From: Cycas panzhihuaensis
Lineage: Eukaryota > Cycadophyta
NCBI GenBank assembly: GCA_023213395.1
Contig: CM041465.1
Span: 6,014,001 to 6,078,000, forward strand
Direction of reading: 5' to 3'
Length of the DNA stretch: 64,000 nt
Below the pieces are notes generated by a model. That model searched no databases. It saw only the letters and a list, made by a program, of their open reading frames with translations, and was not told the origin of the DNA. The position numbers were made by a program, and so were the translations under genes. Shown here in pieces: positions 11,198 through 25,450 of the stretch; the first letter of the stretch is position 1, and every line of letters starts with the position of its first letter.

Positions 11198-13045
11198 CTA
11201 TTCAAAATTCACCCTCTTTAGTGGTTTGATGAAGATATTGGCCACTTGATCAGCTATGAGGTAGTACTCCAGTTGAATTGTGCTATCATGAACTAGTTCT
11301 CTAATCATGTGGACTTTTGTACTTATATGTTTGGTATGATCATGAAATATAAGATTTTTATCCATTTGGATTGTAGATTGATTATCTATATGTAAGCTAG
11401 TAGAACTTATTTGGGTGGTATTTAATGTACTCAATAATTTTCTAAGCCATATCACTTCCTTACTTGTCTTAGAAGCAACAATATATTCAGCTTCGATAGT
11501 TGAGTCTGCAATTATCTTCTGCCATTTGGATCTCCATGATAATATTGTTATTCTAAGAAATGTTACATACCCAAACGTAGATCTTCTTATGTATTTATCT
11601 CTAGTAAAGTATGAGTCTGTATATATATAAAGTTTAAATTCTGCATTGGGTTCATATAATAGACCATATTTGCTGGTCATCTTCAGGTTACTCAACACTC
11701 ATATTGTAGCTTGCTAGTGATTCTACTTAGAATTTGTCATGAATCTTATAAGAATGCTAACAGAGTGTTCAATATCTGGCCTTGTGTTGGTAGTATAGAT
11801 GAGACTACCTACAAGTTGTCTATAGAGTATTATGTCTGCCTCCCTAGTGTCACCATCAGTTGAGATTTTAATATTAGGTTCCATATGTGTATCCACTGGT
11901 CAAGCACTTTCCAATTAAAAATTTGTCAGAAGATCATTGATATACTTTTCTTGAGAGAGAAATATTTTTCTATTCTTTTGAGTTACTTTAATTCCCAAGT
12001 AATATTTCATAAACTCGAGGTTAGATAATTCAAAAGTTTTAGTAAGGTCCTTCTTTAGCTGGTTGATTACCTATTCACTATTCCCCATTATTAGCATATC
12101 ATCCAGAGAGATTAAGAGGTAAGTGACTTTACCATTTTGGTGTTTGACAAATAGTGTTGCATCAACATCTTGATAGCCACAAACCTCATATCCAAGTTAC
12201 CTCATTCTTTCAGACAACTTGGTAGACTAAGTACGAGGGCCTTGTTTTAGGCCATATAAGGACTTTTTGAGCCTACAAACCTTATGCTCCTGACTAACAA
12301 TCTTGTATCCTTTTGGCTGAGCCATATAAATTTCTTCTTTAAGGTCTCTATTAAGAAATGCAGTCTTAACATCAAGTTGGTGGATTTTTCATCCCTATTA
12401 AGTAGCCAAGGCTATAAGAATTCTGATTGTAGGCCACTTGGTTGTAGGAGAAAAGATTTCAGTGTAGTTGATGCATTCCCTTTGCATGAATCCTTTTACT
12501 ACCAACCTCGCCTTGTGTTTTTTTAGGGTGCCATCCAATCTATACTTATTTTTAAACACCCATTTATTTTGAACTACCTTTCTTCCCAGTGGTAAATCAA
12601 TAAGCTCCTATGTACCATTCTTAATAAGAGATTGGTACTCTTCATTCATGGCATTTCTCCAAATTGCATGCTTTACAGCTTCTTGGTATGTTAGAGGCTC
12701 TTCATTAAGAGCAAGGTGAAGTTCTTTTAGTTCAAGCTCAATGGAAAGTGATTCATGCATCCTTGCTCTATAAGCACTTCTAGTATTAGTTTTTCTTACC
12801 TCATATGGTCATATATCCTTGTGTAGTTGGTAGGCTTCACAAAAACCTCGAGTTGGGAATGAGGTTTTCATTTATATAGCCTCTTGGTCTTCGTTTTGAT
12901 CCTGAAAAGGATCATGTGAAATGTTTGGCACAGAGGAAGTTGATGATACTAGAGAAGATGGGCCAGCCATAGATATTAGAGAAGATGATCCTTCTGTTAT
13001 GGCTTTGCCTTTGTCAACTTGGCTATTCATAAATGATGGTGCTAG
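11198..13045 (-). pseudogene. Copia B reverse transcriptase-RNase H
   Basis: Reading the minus strand from about 13045, there is a Ser/Pro-rich linker (SSSLISMAGPSSLVSSTSS), then EEPLTYQEAV, KWVFKNKYRLDG, KARLVVKGF, a broken [15 protein letters not shown] block, [10 protein letters not shown], and a damaged catalytic region where the usual YVDD reads as ISLDDMLI. Next come GSLIYTTNTRPDI and the RNase H part (11698-11198) with YTDSYFTRDK, RRSTFGYVTFL, STIEAEYIVAS, HIDNQSTIQ, HDHTKHIS and ANIFIKPLKRVNFE. Numerous stops and frame changes lie in the RT part; the RNase H part is open over 166 codons. The normal role is cDNA synthesis and RNA removal. Confidence 0.88.
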
Positions 13046-13355
13046 ATGTGTACACATTGACCTTGAAGCCTTGGATGAGAGATGCTTGATGGAATACCAT
13101 GAAAACCTTGCCTCCAAGGCTAGAACATGAAGAACATACAACAAGCATCTGCATCCTCGCCCTTTAAATCCTAGGGACCATGTCTTCAAGCTTGAATATC
13201 TCCATGACCTCTTATTTAAATCCGAGCCTAAATGGGTCGGTCCTTTCATCATTCTTGAGAGCCTCAACAATGGTGCCTATAGGATAGTGACTTTGAAGGG
13301 TCTCAAATTAGAGAAAGCTATGAATGGTAAATTCCTAAAGAAGTTGTACGTGTGA
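13046..13355 (+). pseudogene. Ty3/gypsy integrase C-terminal end (copy 2)
   Basis: The translation carries DLEALDERCLMEYHENLASKA, then PRDHVFKLEYLHDLL, EPKWVGPFIILESLNNG and KLEKAMNGKFLKKLYV with TGA at 13353-13355. It aligns with 2690-2982 of copy 1, with one TGA where copy 1 has Gln-Arg codons. Only the DNA-binding C-terminal module survives; the catalytic core is gone. Confidence 0.85.
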
Positions 13356-14359
13356 CCCTTTCTACTCCTAAGTAGGATAGGCACACCCCTCTCTCACTCT
13401 AAAACGAGTCTAAACTACCACTCCAGGTGCATCATCGTTTCTCCTAGTCATAGGTGTGATGATGGTTTAGAGTAGCTCTTCATCCTTTTGACTTTATTAC
13501 TTTCATTGCATCTCTTATCCCTCTCCCAAGGGAGACCCTTCTTTTCCTAGTTAGGTAAGCAAACCTCCTTCACCTCCAAGCATGGAGTCACTTTCCAACC
13601 AAGGCCTTTTGTTGCTTGGGTATCCATACCCCTAGTCATCACTTCCTTTGCATATCTATTATGCTTCTCCCGAGGGACATGCATAGCACCCCCTCTCCTA
13701 GTCTCATACGTATCCATCATCAATACATATGGTGATCATGTGTGCCTACTACGAGTGTGGTATCTCATGAAAGGAAGCACAAATATCATCTATATATAAT
13801 CTAATAACAAAAACCATACATAGCAATCAATTAAAACTGGTTAAATGCATGATCCCTTATACACCTGTGCACCCATATCTATATGCATATACTCATCTCT
13901 CTATGCATCATATAAACAAAAAAACTATATAACAAAGTAATAGCATCATAAACCCATTATAACATCATCATCATGTATCAAATAGGGTATTAATTAGTCC
14001 CTATCTATATATGTACAAAATCATATGGTACAACAAAATCATATTATACATTATCTAGGCAATACACCTCAAGAAGCTAGAATCCTTACAGGGAGGAGTA
14101 CAATCATATGTCTACATGTGATGAAAACTCCCTAGAGGTCTGAAGCTTTCCTATCTAAAATCCATAGTGTACAATCTCCTAGATGCCATGCCCTCAAGGA
14201 GTATTATCCCTTCATCTATGGGATCCCTCTCTAAGGGACCACATACCTCATAGGATTCTATAGTATTGCTATAAGCTCTCCACCTCACTCTCCTCATATC
14301 AAGGCCTCCTCTGGGTCATCGTTGTGGTATACGACCTATTGCATGATGATCTAGTGGCA
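13356..14359. other. Spacer, counterpart of 2983-3984
   Basis: No gene is seen. It aligns by eye with the copy 1 spacer, including an aggcacacccct motif soon after the integrase stop and a ggggaggagtacaatcat-like block about 720 bp later. Confidence 0.5.
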
Positions 14360-14777
14360 ATCTACTCCACTAGTTTATTGTATCTAGCTTGGATATAATA
14401 TCTCTCTCCCTTTGTTCCATGGAGGCTCTCCTCCAGCATGACGATCTAGATCCTGCTCTTTATATCCCTACCTACTCCCCCTCCCTGGGCCTCTAGTCCT
14501 CATACTTGGCCTTGCAGGGTGTCCCTCTCAACCACTAGCTGGTCCCTCTCTGCCTGTAGCCCATCTAGGGTGCCCTTCAACTAACTAATCCCTCCCTAGA
14601 GCTCCTAGGACTCTGCCACCTATATATCCCTAGCCCAAATTAGTGAGGTGAATGCTGTTGTGTATGGCCACCCTAATTGGGGATCCTTGCTAACTAAGAT
14701 GAGAGGTTGTCCCTCTATGTAGAGCTGGGGGAATAACTCATATACTATCACCTCCAACTACCTCGCCATCTTTGTCC

Positions 14778-16973
<2,196 letters not shown>

Positions 16974-18203
16974 CTCCTAGGATGACTAGCTCCTTTGCTT
17001 AGATGATCATCTCCTCTGTTGCAACTCCCTTTGTTGCTGCCTCTATCTCCTTAACCTCTAACACTACCTCACCTACAACTTGGGCTATTGGGGTTTCTCC
17101 TCCCTTTAATCCCTTCTCTCCTAGGACATCTCTATCTATGGCATCTATTGCCACCTCTGTGTCTACCACCATAGCTACCACTACTAGTAGGGTTATACTT
17201 GTAGCTCCCCCTCTTCCTATTGGTCCTAGTGGTGTCCTATCTCCCATACTGGTGCCAATGGACCTGCCTTATCTCCTGTAGTTCTTGATGGTCCAGCTCC
17301 ATCCCCTCTATCTATGTTATTGTCATCATTGCCCTCATCGGGCTCATCTCCTAGCTCTCTACCCTCATTGTCACTCTCCCAGTAGATCGCTCAATAGGGA
17401 TTCACTATGTAGTTAGTTAGGGTTAAGAGATCTAGTGATGTCACTGCCATTGATTGCTACGCATGGACCTAGTCCTCGGTCCCTCTAAACCTTGTATGCC
17501 ACCTGTGAACCATGGGGGCCCTAGTTAAGATGGGATGTGGGCCTCCTAGTAGTACCACCTCTTTGAAATGGTTGAAAAACTAGCACTAGAGTAGTGTGCA
17601 GTAAGAGAAACCTCTTATATTGGCTACCTATATCTGGTTGAGCTATACAATCAAGTTGGCTACTATCAAGGTAGCCCAGTCGAACCTCTCTCTAGCCTCA
17701 CACCTCTTGATAGTAGTCATCCAGCCTTTGGGGATGTCCCTATAGTTATGTTTTTGGAAAATCTAGAATACAATAGCCAAAGTAATGAGTTTCCTCACAT
17801 GAAGAACTATGGATAAGACCATCGCCTAGACCGAGACTCCCCACCAATTCCATCAACTCCATCCTATAAAGAATCTGGTTGCCTCCCTGTGAGCAACGTC
17901 TATGCTGGGCAATGTACCCAGTGATGCTAGTGCCACTCTTAATGGTACACCTAGGATCCTCTTGATATCCTTATGCATGATAGAAATATCTCCCACCTAT
18001 GGGAGGTGGAATGCATGCCTTTGTCAATTCCAGTGTGAGATGATGTCAACTAGGAGATGATGGTTGAATGCATATTGTGGAGTCCTAATGACCTTCAGAA
18101 GCCTGCAACCTCATAGGGTCATCCACTCCTATTATTTCATCATCTCAATAAAACTCATCATCACCATACCTATATTCTTATGGTTATCAAATGTGAGAAT
18201 AGC

Positions 18204-19446
18204 CTATAAACATCCAAAAACTAGTTAGAGATCCAATAATCCCCCGTGCCATGTGCCATGGCCCCTCTTTAGATGGCTGAAGCTCCATCAAGCTGAGCAA
18301 ACCCATCCATCTGGGCCTCTTTTCTCTTTTTCTCTTATCTAGCCTCTTCCCTATGCCAAACTCTATGGTACTACAAATATTTATGTGGGCCCCATTGAGA
18401 AAATCCTATTTTCTTAGAAGTCCAATCATAAACTTTAGGGTACCATAATATTTACTACAGGGTTGTAGATACCCCCCTAAAAAAGTAGAGGGAGTGACCT
18501 AAAAACTTAAAAGAATATATCCTAAGTGGACCAAACTTGGCCCACTGGGACTAGGGCTACCTAATGCCTTAGTCCTTCCCTTCCTTGGGCCTCATTTGAG
18601 ATCCAGTAGGTCTCGATCATCCTTATGGGACCCAAAATAAACTTTAAAAACTGTAAAAAGGCCATTAAATATAATTGATAAATTGAAATAGCTAGGGGAT
18701 GATCCACTCATTGGATCAGGCTTGATTGTTGCCATCTCATCTCTATGATCCTGATGGCTATCCTCTCTCCCTAATCCAATGGTTGGATCTCTTATTGGGT
18801 GCTCCTGAATGCTAGTGTAGCCTTGTTACGTAGAGGGAAGGGCTCCAGATCTCTCGTGTGGCCCATGAAAATGAATCCCATTTTTATTCTTCTCCCCTTT
18901 ATATATGCAAGGTCCCTCGGGGGTACCACATCCTTTCTCTTTACTACGACAGCCCTCAGGATGGTCTCATTATCCTCACTCACTTTGTTTTCATGGTTTG
19001 ATCCCTGTTTTGCTCCCATAGCCTCCATTTTGCTCCCTTTTGGTGCATTTATGGTGAACCCTTTAGTCTCATTTCTTGCACTGCTCTGAAATGTGCCTAT
19101 GTTTATACTCCTTTGACTCATTTCAGTATCCTGGATCCATTTTTGCCATTGGTTTGAGCCTTTGAGATCCCTAGGGGAAGCTTCTCCTCCTTTCTAGGCC
19201 TCTATAGACCCTTTTGCAACCCCCATGGGCCCCAAAAAAGTGCAATCACCAATCTTTTCCTGCTCTTTCACTAGGTAAGCCTCCCTCGAGTCTAGTAGCC
19301 TACCTTTAGGGCTCTCCTATCCTCTTACGATCCATATTTATAGCTTTTTGAGTTGTTGCGGCTCTGTCACTACCCCTTTCTTTTGTATCTTGACTTTACC
19401 ATCATCATCTCTTTTGTCGCAGGACTCAAATTCTATTCTTTTTACC
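18204..19446. other. Spacer between antisense gene and aRNH (copy 2)
   Basis: No gene is seen. It holds the decayed palindrome near 18359-18384 (centre ggtact), the antisense TATA-like box (18896-18905) and the conserved block TTCATTTTCA on the minus strand next to it. Confidence 0.5.
18896..18905 (-). promoter_or_regulatory. Antisense TATA-like box (copy 2)
   Basis: The minus strand reads TATATAAAGG, then AAAATGGGATTCATTTTCA about 20 bp further on, then CTGGAGCCC. Copy 3 has TATATAAGG then AAAATGGATTCATTTTCA with the same spacing. Confidence 0.6.
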
Positions 19447-19869
19447 ATGGTATTTCTCATCTTTATTGACAGAGGAAGTTGTTGTAATCCCGAACCTTCT
19501 ACAACTGCTTGGATCCTTCGTGATCCCTCTAGATATGACTATATACATTTTAGAATCTTTCTACCTGAAGCCACGAATAATAAAGCTAAATACATAGTTG
19601 TTATTAAAGCCCTTACTAATGCACTTTGCTTTCACCATGGCCCTATTATTCTCTAGTATGACTTTTAGATCATTGTGTTGTAACTAACCCAAGTTGACCA
19701 AGTATGTTACCCATGATTGAGAGCCCTTGCCTTGACCGTTACGTCCCTTTTGTCTCTCTTCTCTTCTGTGGATGTTTAGCACATCCCTTAAGATCTGAAT
19801 GCTAAGGCAGATGGCCTTGTTCATTGCATCCTCAAGTGTCGTCTCCGTCTCTTGGATGACCCCTCCTAG
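19447..19869 (+). pseudogene. Archaeal-type RNase H, aRNH (copy 2)
   Basis: The translation begins MVFLIFIDRGSC (first Asp kept; the second residue of DGG is changed to Arg), then FLPEATNNKAKYIVVIKAL, where the catalytic Glu position reads Lys (NNKAKY against NNEAKY in copy 1), FHHGPIIL, a stop-rich stretch, HIP, NAKADGLVHCIL and LLDDPS with TAG. The catalytic site is broken and at least five stops occur. Its place downstream of integrase and the antisense gene matches copies 1 and 3. Confidence 0.8.
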
Positions 19870-20344
19870 TAGCCTAATGGGTCACCTGATCACCCAGGCT
19901 CTAGGATCATCTTCTCTTTCATTGTGATCCCTTTACACCTCTGAAAGTAGGCCACTAATGAGGTTAAACTATGGTGACCACTAGGTTTGATCTTTTACTT
20001 TGTCCTTTAGATCATTCGTGGCATGAAGCTTTTATGCCTTTACTCTCCTTATGCACAGACTCTTTTGCTTATATTTCCTTATTGATCATGCTTGTGACCT
20101 TGCATAGCATTTATCTTGCATAAGGGTGATGGGGGCAATCCCCTCATCCTTTAGACCAGACTCTTGAGCGATGCATAGGCAACCCCTATGCCATCCCATT
20201 CCTCTCCTTGTCCACGTGATCTTCCATGACACCTACTAATCCCCTTAGATGATGATACTTTTTGCATTGGTAGATGATAATAATCTTTTTGCATTGACAA
20301 CATTTACCATCGCCAGATGCTCTTAAGCAATGAGGCTCTTCTAC

Positions 20345-20355
20345 TAAGGGGGCAG
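20345..20355 (+). other. Polypurine tract (copy 2)
   Basis: The tract taagggggcag lies directly before TGCTTCC, the LTR start. It is equivalent to 8490-8502. Confidence 0.75.
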
Positions 20356-22723
20356 TGCTTCCTGGCTACCAAGGATGGACATGGATAACATCTCTTAGGT
20401 AGGCATGGGTATACATCTATATCCTTGCTCCTCATTTACCTTAGGATGTGATGAGATGTTTGATGATTGCATTCTATATGACATTGTTACATACATGGTT
20501 GAGATGCCTGGTTTGCCTACCCATTCTTGTGCTTGTGACTATGATCCAACCTATGATGACTTAAGACCATTATCCTATGGCACTATACAACCCCTTATGA
20601 CACCTCATCAACACTCTCGGGTACTCATAGGCCCCTGTAGCCCACTTTTTGCTCACTATTGGCATTATACATGATCCCTAACACCTTATTTTAGGTTTGA
20701 TCACCTTTGTATATGTCATTCATCCCTTGTTGGGATCTTTATTACTCCCTTTTACATATTTGGAAAGCCTCACCAATGCCTAGAGGCCCTTTAAAGGCTT
20801 TCCTAGTTCAACATACCCCTTTATTGTGCCCTAGGACCCTTCTTTTAGGGGTCCCCTAAGCCTCATTTTTATTTTTCTTGTGTTTTGTTAGCACCGCAGT
20901 AATATTCGTAGTACCATGGCAAACTTTGTGATATCACAAAATTTGTGTCAAGGTGATTGTCTATTAATTATCGTAACCTCGCAACAACCAGTTTCACATT
21001 TATTATGAAGTTGACATATGGTAAGATGTTATTTCCCACCTAGAGCAAACCCTAATCGCTTAAGAAACCTAATTTGGGCATAAAAACCTAATTTTGAATT
21101 TATTTTATCTCTCTTAGCGCTGATATGAAAGGAAAAATACCTCCTACCTGCACTTCTGGTCTCTCATCCTATTCTTCTCTTCTCTAAGGGTAAAACCCTA
21201 GAACACAAGTCTATACTAGCTTCTCTCTAGTAGATCCTCCTTCTATGGTACTCACTCTAGTAACACTAACAGGTTTTGCAAGGTTCTGAGCCTCATTCTT
21301 GCCTCCAAAAGGAGCCCTTCTTCATGTAGCAAGAGGGACCATCATCTTTTCATTGGTACATAAGGTAACATTCATTTTACTTCAATTTTGTAACTGTATC
21401 AGGTTTATTTCTTGTTGTTCTTCCTTTTAGCAAGCATATTTGGTATATATTTCCATTTATTGTAAGTTTTGCATACATCTTTATCTCTTTTTGGGTGTCC
21501 AAAGGAAGGTAAACCCTTCCTTTCTCCTTGATTACACCTTTATATCCCTTAGGTTCTTCTTGGGATACAAGTAGGTGGATTATGGGATTCCTTTGAGAGG
21601 GAGAAGTGGAGTTTATGGATAGGGTTTTGACCCTCACGACCATATTCTCCAAGGCAACCCCCTACCTCTCTTAGCTTTCCTACTCTATATCCATCCTGCA
21701 CACCAAGAAACCTCTTGGGTGAGGGCCTCTACCAGTTGTAGCATTTGTAGCCCCTTGCAATGCCCGCAACTAGCACTTATATACACTATTTAGTAGTAAG
21801 TTTCTTTGTATACTTTGTCATTTCATGAGATTTCCATTTCTCTTACATATCTTGCAAAAGTTGCAATGTTGCAACTTTTGCAACATTTACACTTTTTATA
21901 GCTTTTACAACTTCTTGACCCTTGTGAGTTGTATCATCTTTTTTTACTTAGAGTTATAAATCCTCTTTTAACCTATTTCCTAGATTACCCAAGCACGCGA
22001 GAGGTAGCTTGTTTGAGGGAGCTAGCCATTTTGAGGCTCTCCTTTATCTCACCTTCAAAACCCCTATTTTCTCCCAAATATTACTTGGAAACATTTAAGT
22101 ATATAGTGGGAAGGTTGAGAAGTATATTTTTTCTTTTCTTTCAAAACATTAAGTAATTTTATATTTCATTTTGATGAGTATGCGTACACATACACATATC
22201 CACATGCACATGCAGATGTATGTTATCGCTTGTTGAAAGGGTTTATCCATAAGGAAATTATGTCTACCTTGAGAAAGCAAGATTGTATTGAAAGGTACGT
22301 ATACCTCATTTGTATTTATTTTCCTTTAAAGCTTTCCTTTAAAGTTCTTTGCTCTTTTGTAATACATTCTAAAGAAGGTAAGGAAGCCCCCACCTATGGT
22401 TTCATCCACAATGCCAACCACGACTTGGAGCATAGGGTGACCAGTGAAAGGAAGACAATAAAGGAAAAATAGAGGCACTCCATCGATTAACTTGTTTCTA
22501 GGTGCACCTCTTCCAACCTCTCTCTTCTTCCTTATTCCTTTTCCCCCTTATTTCTAAAAAGGAAATTGGTTGCATTTACATATAGCTTGTAATCATTTAT
22601 TTTGTTTGCCTGCATTCATCTAAAGGAAAGCAAAAAGGAGCATCTTCATATTTGCACTCTTGACTCTTGCATTAGCGTGTATAGACCTTGCTTCCCCCTC
22701 TCATCTTACATAAACATAAAAAG
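20356..22723 (+). repeat. 3' LTR of Tat copy 2, first part
   Basis: The LTR starts TGCTTCC followed by AAGGATGGACATGG. It matches copy 1 (8503 on) and, further in, copy 3: AAGGTAAGGAAGCCCCC and AGGTGCAC followed by a C/T-rich tract occur in both, at about 22375-22520 here and 33028-32910 on the minus strand of copy 3. Copia D is inserted at 22724. Confidence 0.75.
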
Positions 22724-23081
22724 TATTAGCGTGGTAGTTAATTATTAAGCCACTTAATTAATGTTAATGTGGTTTAATTATGTGAAAAGGTGTGAGCGAA
22801 AAGGTGTGATTTATTTAGAGGGTCACAACCCTAAACGGGTGATGCCTCTTGGAGAGTATATATGCCTTGAGGCCTTGTGCATTCAATCATCCAAGTTCAT
22901 TGTGTAATAATCAATGATCCCTTGAGGATCCTTTTGTGGTGGTTTTTTTCCTGAAAGGGTTTCCCATGTATATCCTATGTTCTGTGCATCTATTTTCTAT
23001 ATTTTTAATTTGTTGCTTATTATGTACGGTTAAAGATCCTACAGTTGAGAACATCTGTATATGATTTCATATTCTTAAACA
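22724..23081 (+). repeat. Copia D 5' LTR (358 bp)
   Basis: It starts TATTAGCGTGG and ends TTAAACA directly before the PBS. It is 14 bp longer than the 3' LTR because of an extra GTGAGCGAAAAGGT-like unit near 22791-22804. Confidence 0.93.
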
Positions 23082-23093
23082 TGGTATCAGAGC
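23082..23093 (+). other. Copia D primer-binding site
   Basis: TGGTATCAGAGC directly follows the 5' LTR. It is complementary to the 3' end of initiator methionine tRNA. Confidence 0.93.
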
Positions 23094-24602
23094 AATAAGG
23101 TCCTACACAGCTGAAGCTTGATGGTGAGCAGGGCGGTGTGATCGTTGGTTGCCGGGTGAAGCTGTCTGACCCAAGATAAGTCTTGAGGGTTTATCAACCC
23201 CAACGTCGTACAGAAGCAGGTACAACAAATCAATGGTGGTTGAAGCAGTGGAGATCACTATTCAACGAAGTGTAAGGGTTATTGGAGTCAGTATTCAGTC
23301 ATGAAGACCATGTTTATGGTTGGAGTTGGCTCATTGGGGGTCATCCGAAGCTGGTTGATGATCTGTTGAAGTGATTCAAGCAATCAGAACATGCATTGAT
23401 GGTGATTCAGTGACTTTAAGGATAGCCAAACGTGTGTACATGTAAGTTTACTATATTCCTCATCAAAATACCATAAAAATCGATAAAAAATGGGTCATTT
23501 TTGGTACTACTTGCTATCAAACCTTTGTGTAAGCACCAGTGGACGTGATTGAAGGCCAAATTGGATGTTTTCTATCTAAATATAAGTGTTGGGTTGAAGT
23601 TTACAACATTAAAAGGCTGTTTTCATTATTTTTTTCTGTATTTATGAGGATTTTGGAGACTCGTGTACATATATATAAAGCCTAAAACAGCAACATAGAG
23701 GCTGTCCGGGCATTTATTAGCATGCATAGGCATGTTTGAAAGCTAGCTGGGCTGATTTGCTACTATTTTAGATCCTTTTAGGACTGGCTGGGCGCTTTGG
23801 ATCTGCTCAGACTGGCTGAGTTGTTTTCTTGGCGTCCGAGCACCTTTAGAAGCTGGTTGGGTCATTTTCAAGGGGGTTGTTTGCCTATTAAGGTCTGATT
23901 TGGCATTGATCCAAGGAGGCTGGGCACTTTGTGTACTAGCTTGTTGATAATTGTGGCTATTTAGAGGCTGTCCAAGTACTCAATAAACATGTCTTGGCTG
24001 CGTTGAAGCCTTACCAACCATACGGATGATATAGACCACTTGGTGATAGCACATAAAGTAGCAGGGTGTGTTGAATAGCCATGTCCCTCTCCTCAAGTAG
24101 TGTGACTTCTGGAGGATACTTAAGCATGTGACTTAAGTTAAAAAGGCATGTATTCCTTGAAAAGTTATCACTTTTAGAATATGCCTTTTGGCATATCTAA
24201 TCTCAATTCGACTTTATAAAAGCCCTTTGAAGCATTGATGCAACTCAAGAGTAAGAGATACTTGATGTGTCCTTGATCTGTTTCGAGTGCAAATCAAGGA
24301 GTTTTCTTATGATTTTTTGGCTTGGATACTGTGCACCGTCCTTATGTGGAGCCGTCTTTGTATTGGAGCACTTGTTTTTTAGTCATTTTAAGTGTCGTGT
24401 GTGACATTTAATGACTATTTAAGGTTGTTTGTTGACGGGTAAGGGGAGAAAAACAGTCGATGACTCACGTAACATGGGTATAATTCATGTTGGGACCCTT
24501 TGGAAGCATGTTCATGAAGTAGAGGAGGTCACAAGGGTGCATTTTCATCCTTAATACATTCGTTTGGTGTCATGTACTCATATTGTAGCCAGATATTCAA
24601 GA
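23094..24602 (+). other. Copia D leader, unusually long (1.5 kb)
   Basis: No coding motif lies between the PBS and gag. From about 23700 to 23990 a loosely repeated element recurs: GCTGGCTGGG-like, GGCTGTCCGGGC-like and CTGGTTGGGTC-like words spaced by T-rich DNA. Most plant copia elements begin gag within a few hundred bases of the PBS, so this is long. It could hold an untranslated RNA structure, a lost reading frame or an intron. Confidence 0.5.
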
Positions 24603-25450
24603 TGGAGAAGCTTATTCCTAAGGTTATCTTTAATCAGAATAATTTCAAATAATGGAAGACTAATATGCAGCTTATTTTGATGGTGAACCAACTCTGGGGA
24701 ATTACCAAGGTGAAGCTTGATTCAGTCCCACTTGACCATAAGGAGCGTATCAAACTTGAAGAGAAGCAATATATGGCCATTAGATTACTGAAACTCTTAC
24801 TAGCGCTGGACCAGAGGGCTCTAGTTCACAATCTAGATGACCTAGTCGAGATTTGGACGAAGTTGTGTAATATGTTTGAGAAGAAGAAGATGAATAGATG
24901 TCTTACTCTGATGTTGGAACTACTCAATTCAAAGTCGAAGATGAGAATAATATTAACTCCTACCTGAATAAAATAACCAACTTGAAGAATAAGCTAGAAG
25001 AGTTAAAGTAGAACTCATTCGATAATGCGCTCTTGTTTGCGATAATCATGTCAAAGCTATCAGCTACGTTCACCACATTCCAAACCATTTACAGTAGAGA
25101 TGAAGTGATGGAGGAAGAAACTTTTGATGGGTTCAAAAACCTAATTCTAGTGGAGGATGCCAAGCTCAAACATCATGGTTTGCTTAGAGGTTCTCATTCA
25201 AATCAGGATTTATCCATGAAAACTCAGAGGAGGGAGGCCCCTAAGGAGGAAAGACCACACAAAAGTCTGGAGAAAGCTCTCAAGACAAGAAGAAGTTTAA
25301 TGGAAATTGCAATTACTGCAAGAAGGATGGTCACCGCAAAAAGAATTGTTGGTTCAAATGTCGTGACAAATGCAAAGGTAACTAGGATGATAAAGGAAAG
25401 AATGTTGCTGCCCATTGCATCTAAGCACAAACCTTGTCGGCTGAAATAGA
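24603..25450 (+). pseudogene. Copia D gag (capsid/nucleocapsid)
   Basis: It begins MEKLIPKVIFNQNNFK, followed by a stop and then WKTNMQLILM, and continues MAIRLLKLLLALDQRAL and LVEIWTKLCNMFEKK, the copia gag pattern. A frameshift near 24940 moves the reading to NSYLNKITNLKNKLEEL. A CCHC zinc knuckle, CNYCKKDGHRKKNC (about 25311-25352), has all four ligands (C-x2-C-x4-H-x4-C). The product would package element RNA. Stops at about 24652, 25011 and 25383 make it non-functional. Confidence 0.85.

Larger units (their letters stand above)
10426..13045 (-). mobile_element. Copia B: 5'-truncated Ty1/copia element
   Basis: On the minus strand, the link region between integrase and RT starts at about 13045, followed by RT, RNase H, polypurine tract and 3' LTR (10723-10426). 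Gag, protease, integrase and the 5' LTR are missing. The left side cuts the LTR of Tat copy 1. The right side meets the integrase C-terminus of Tat copy 2 abruptly at about 13046, with no LTR, so a deletion or rearrangement has occurred there. Confidence 0.85.
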
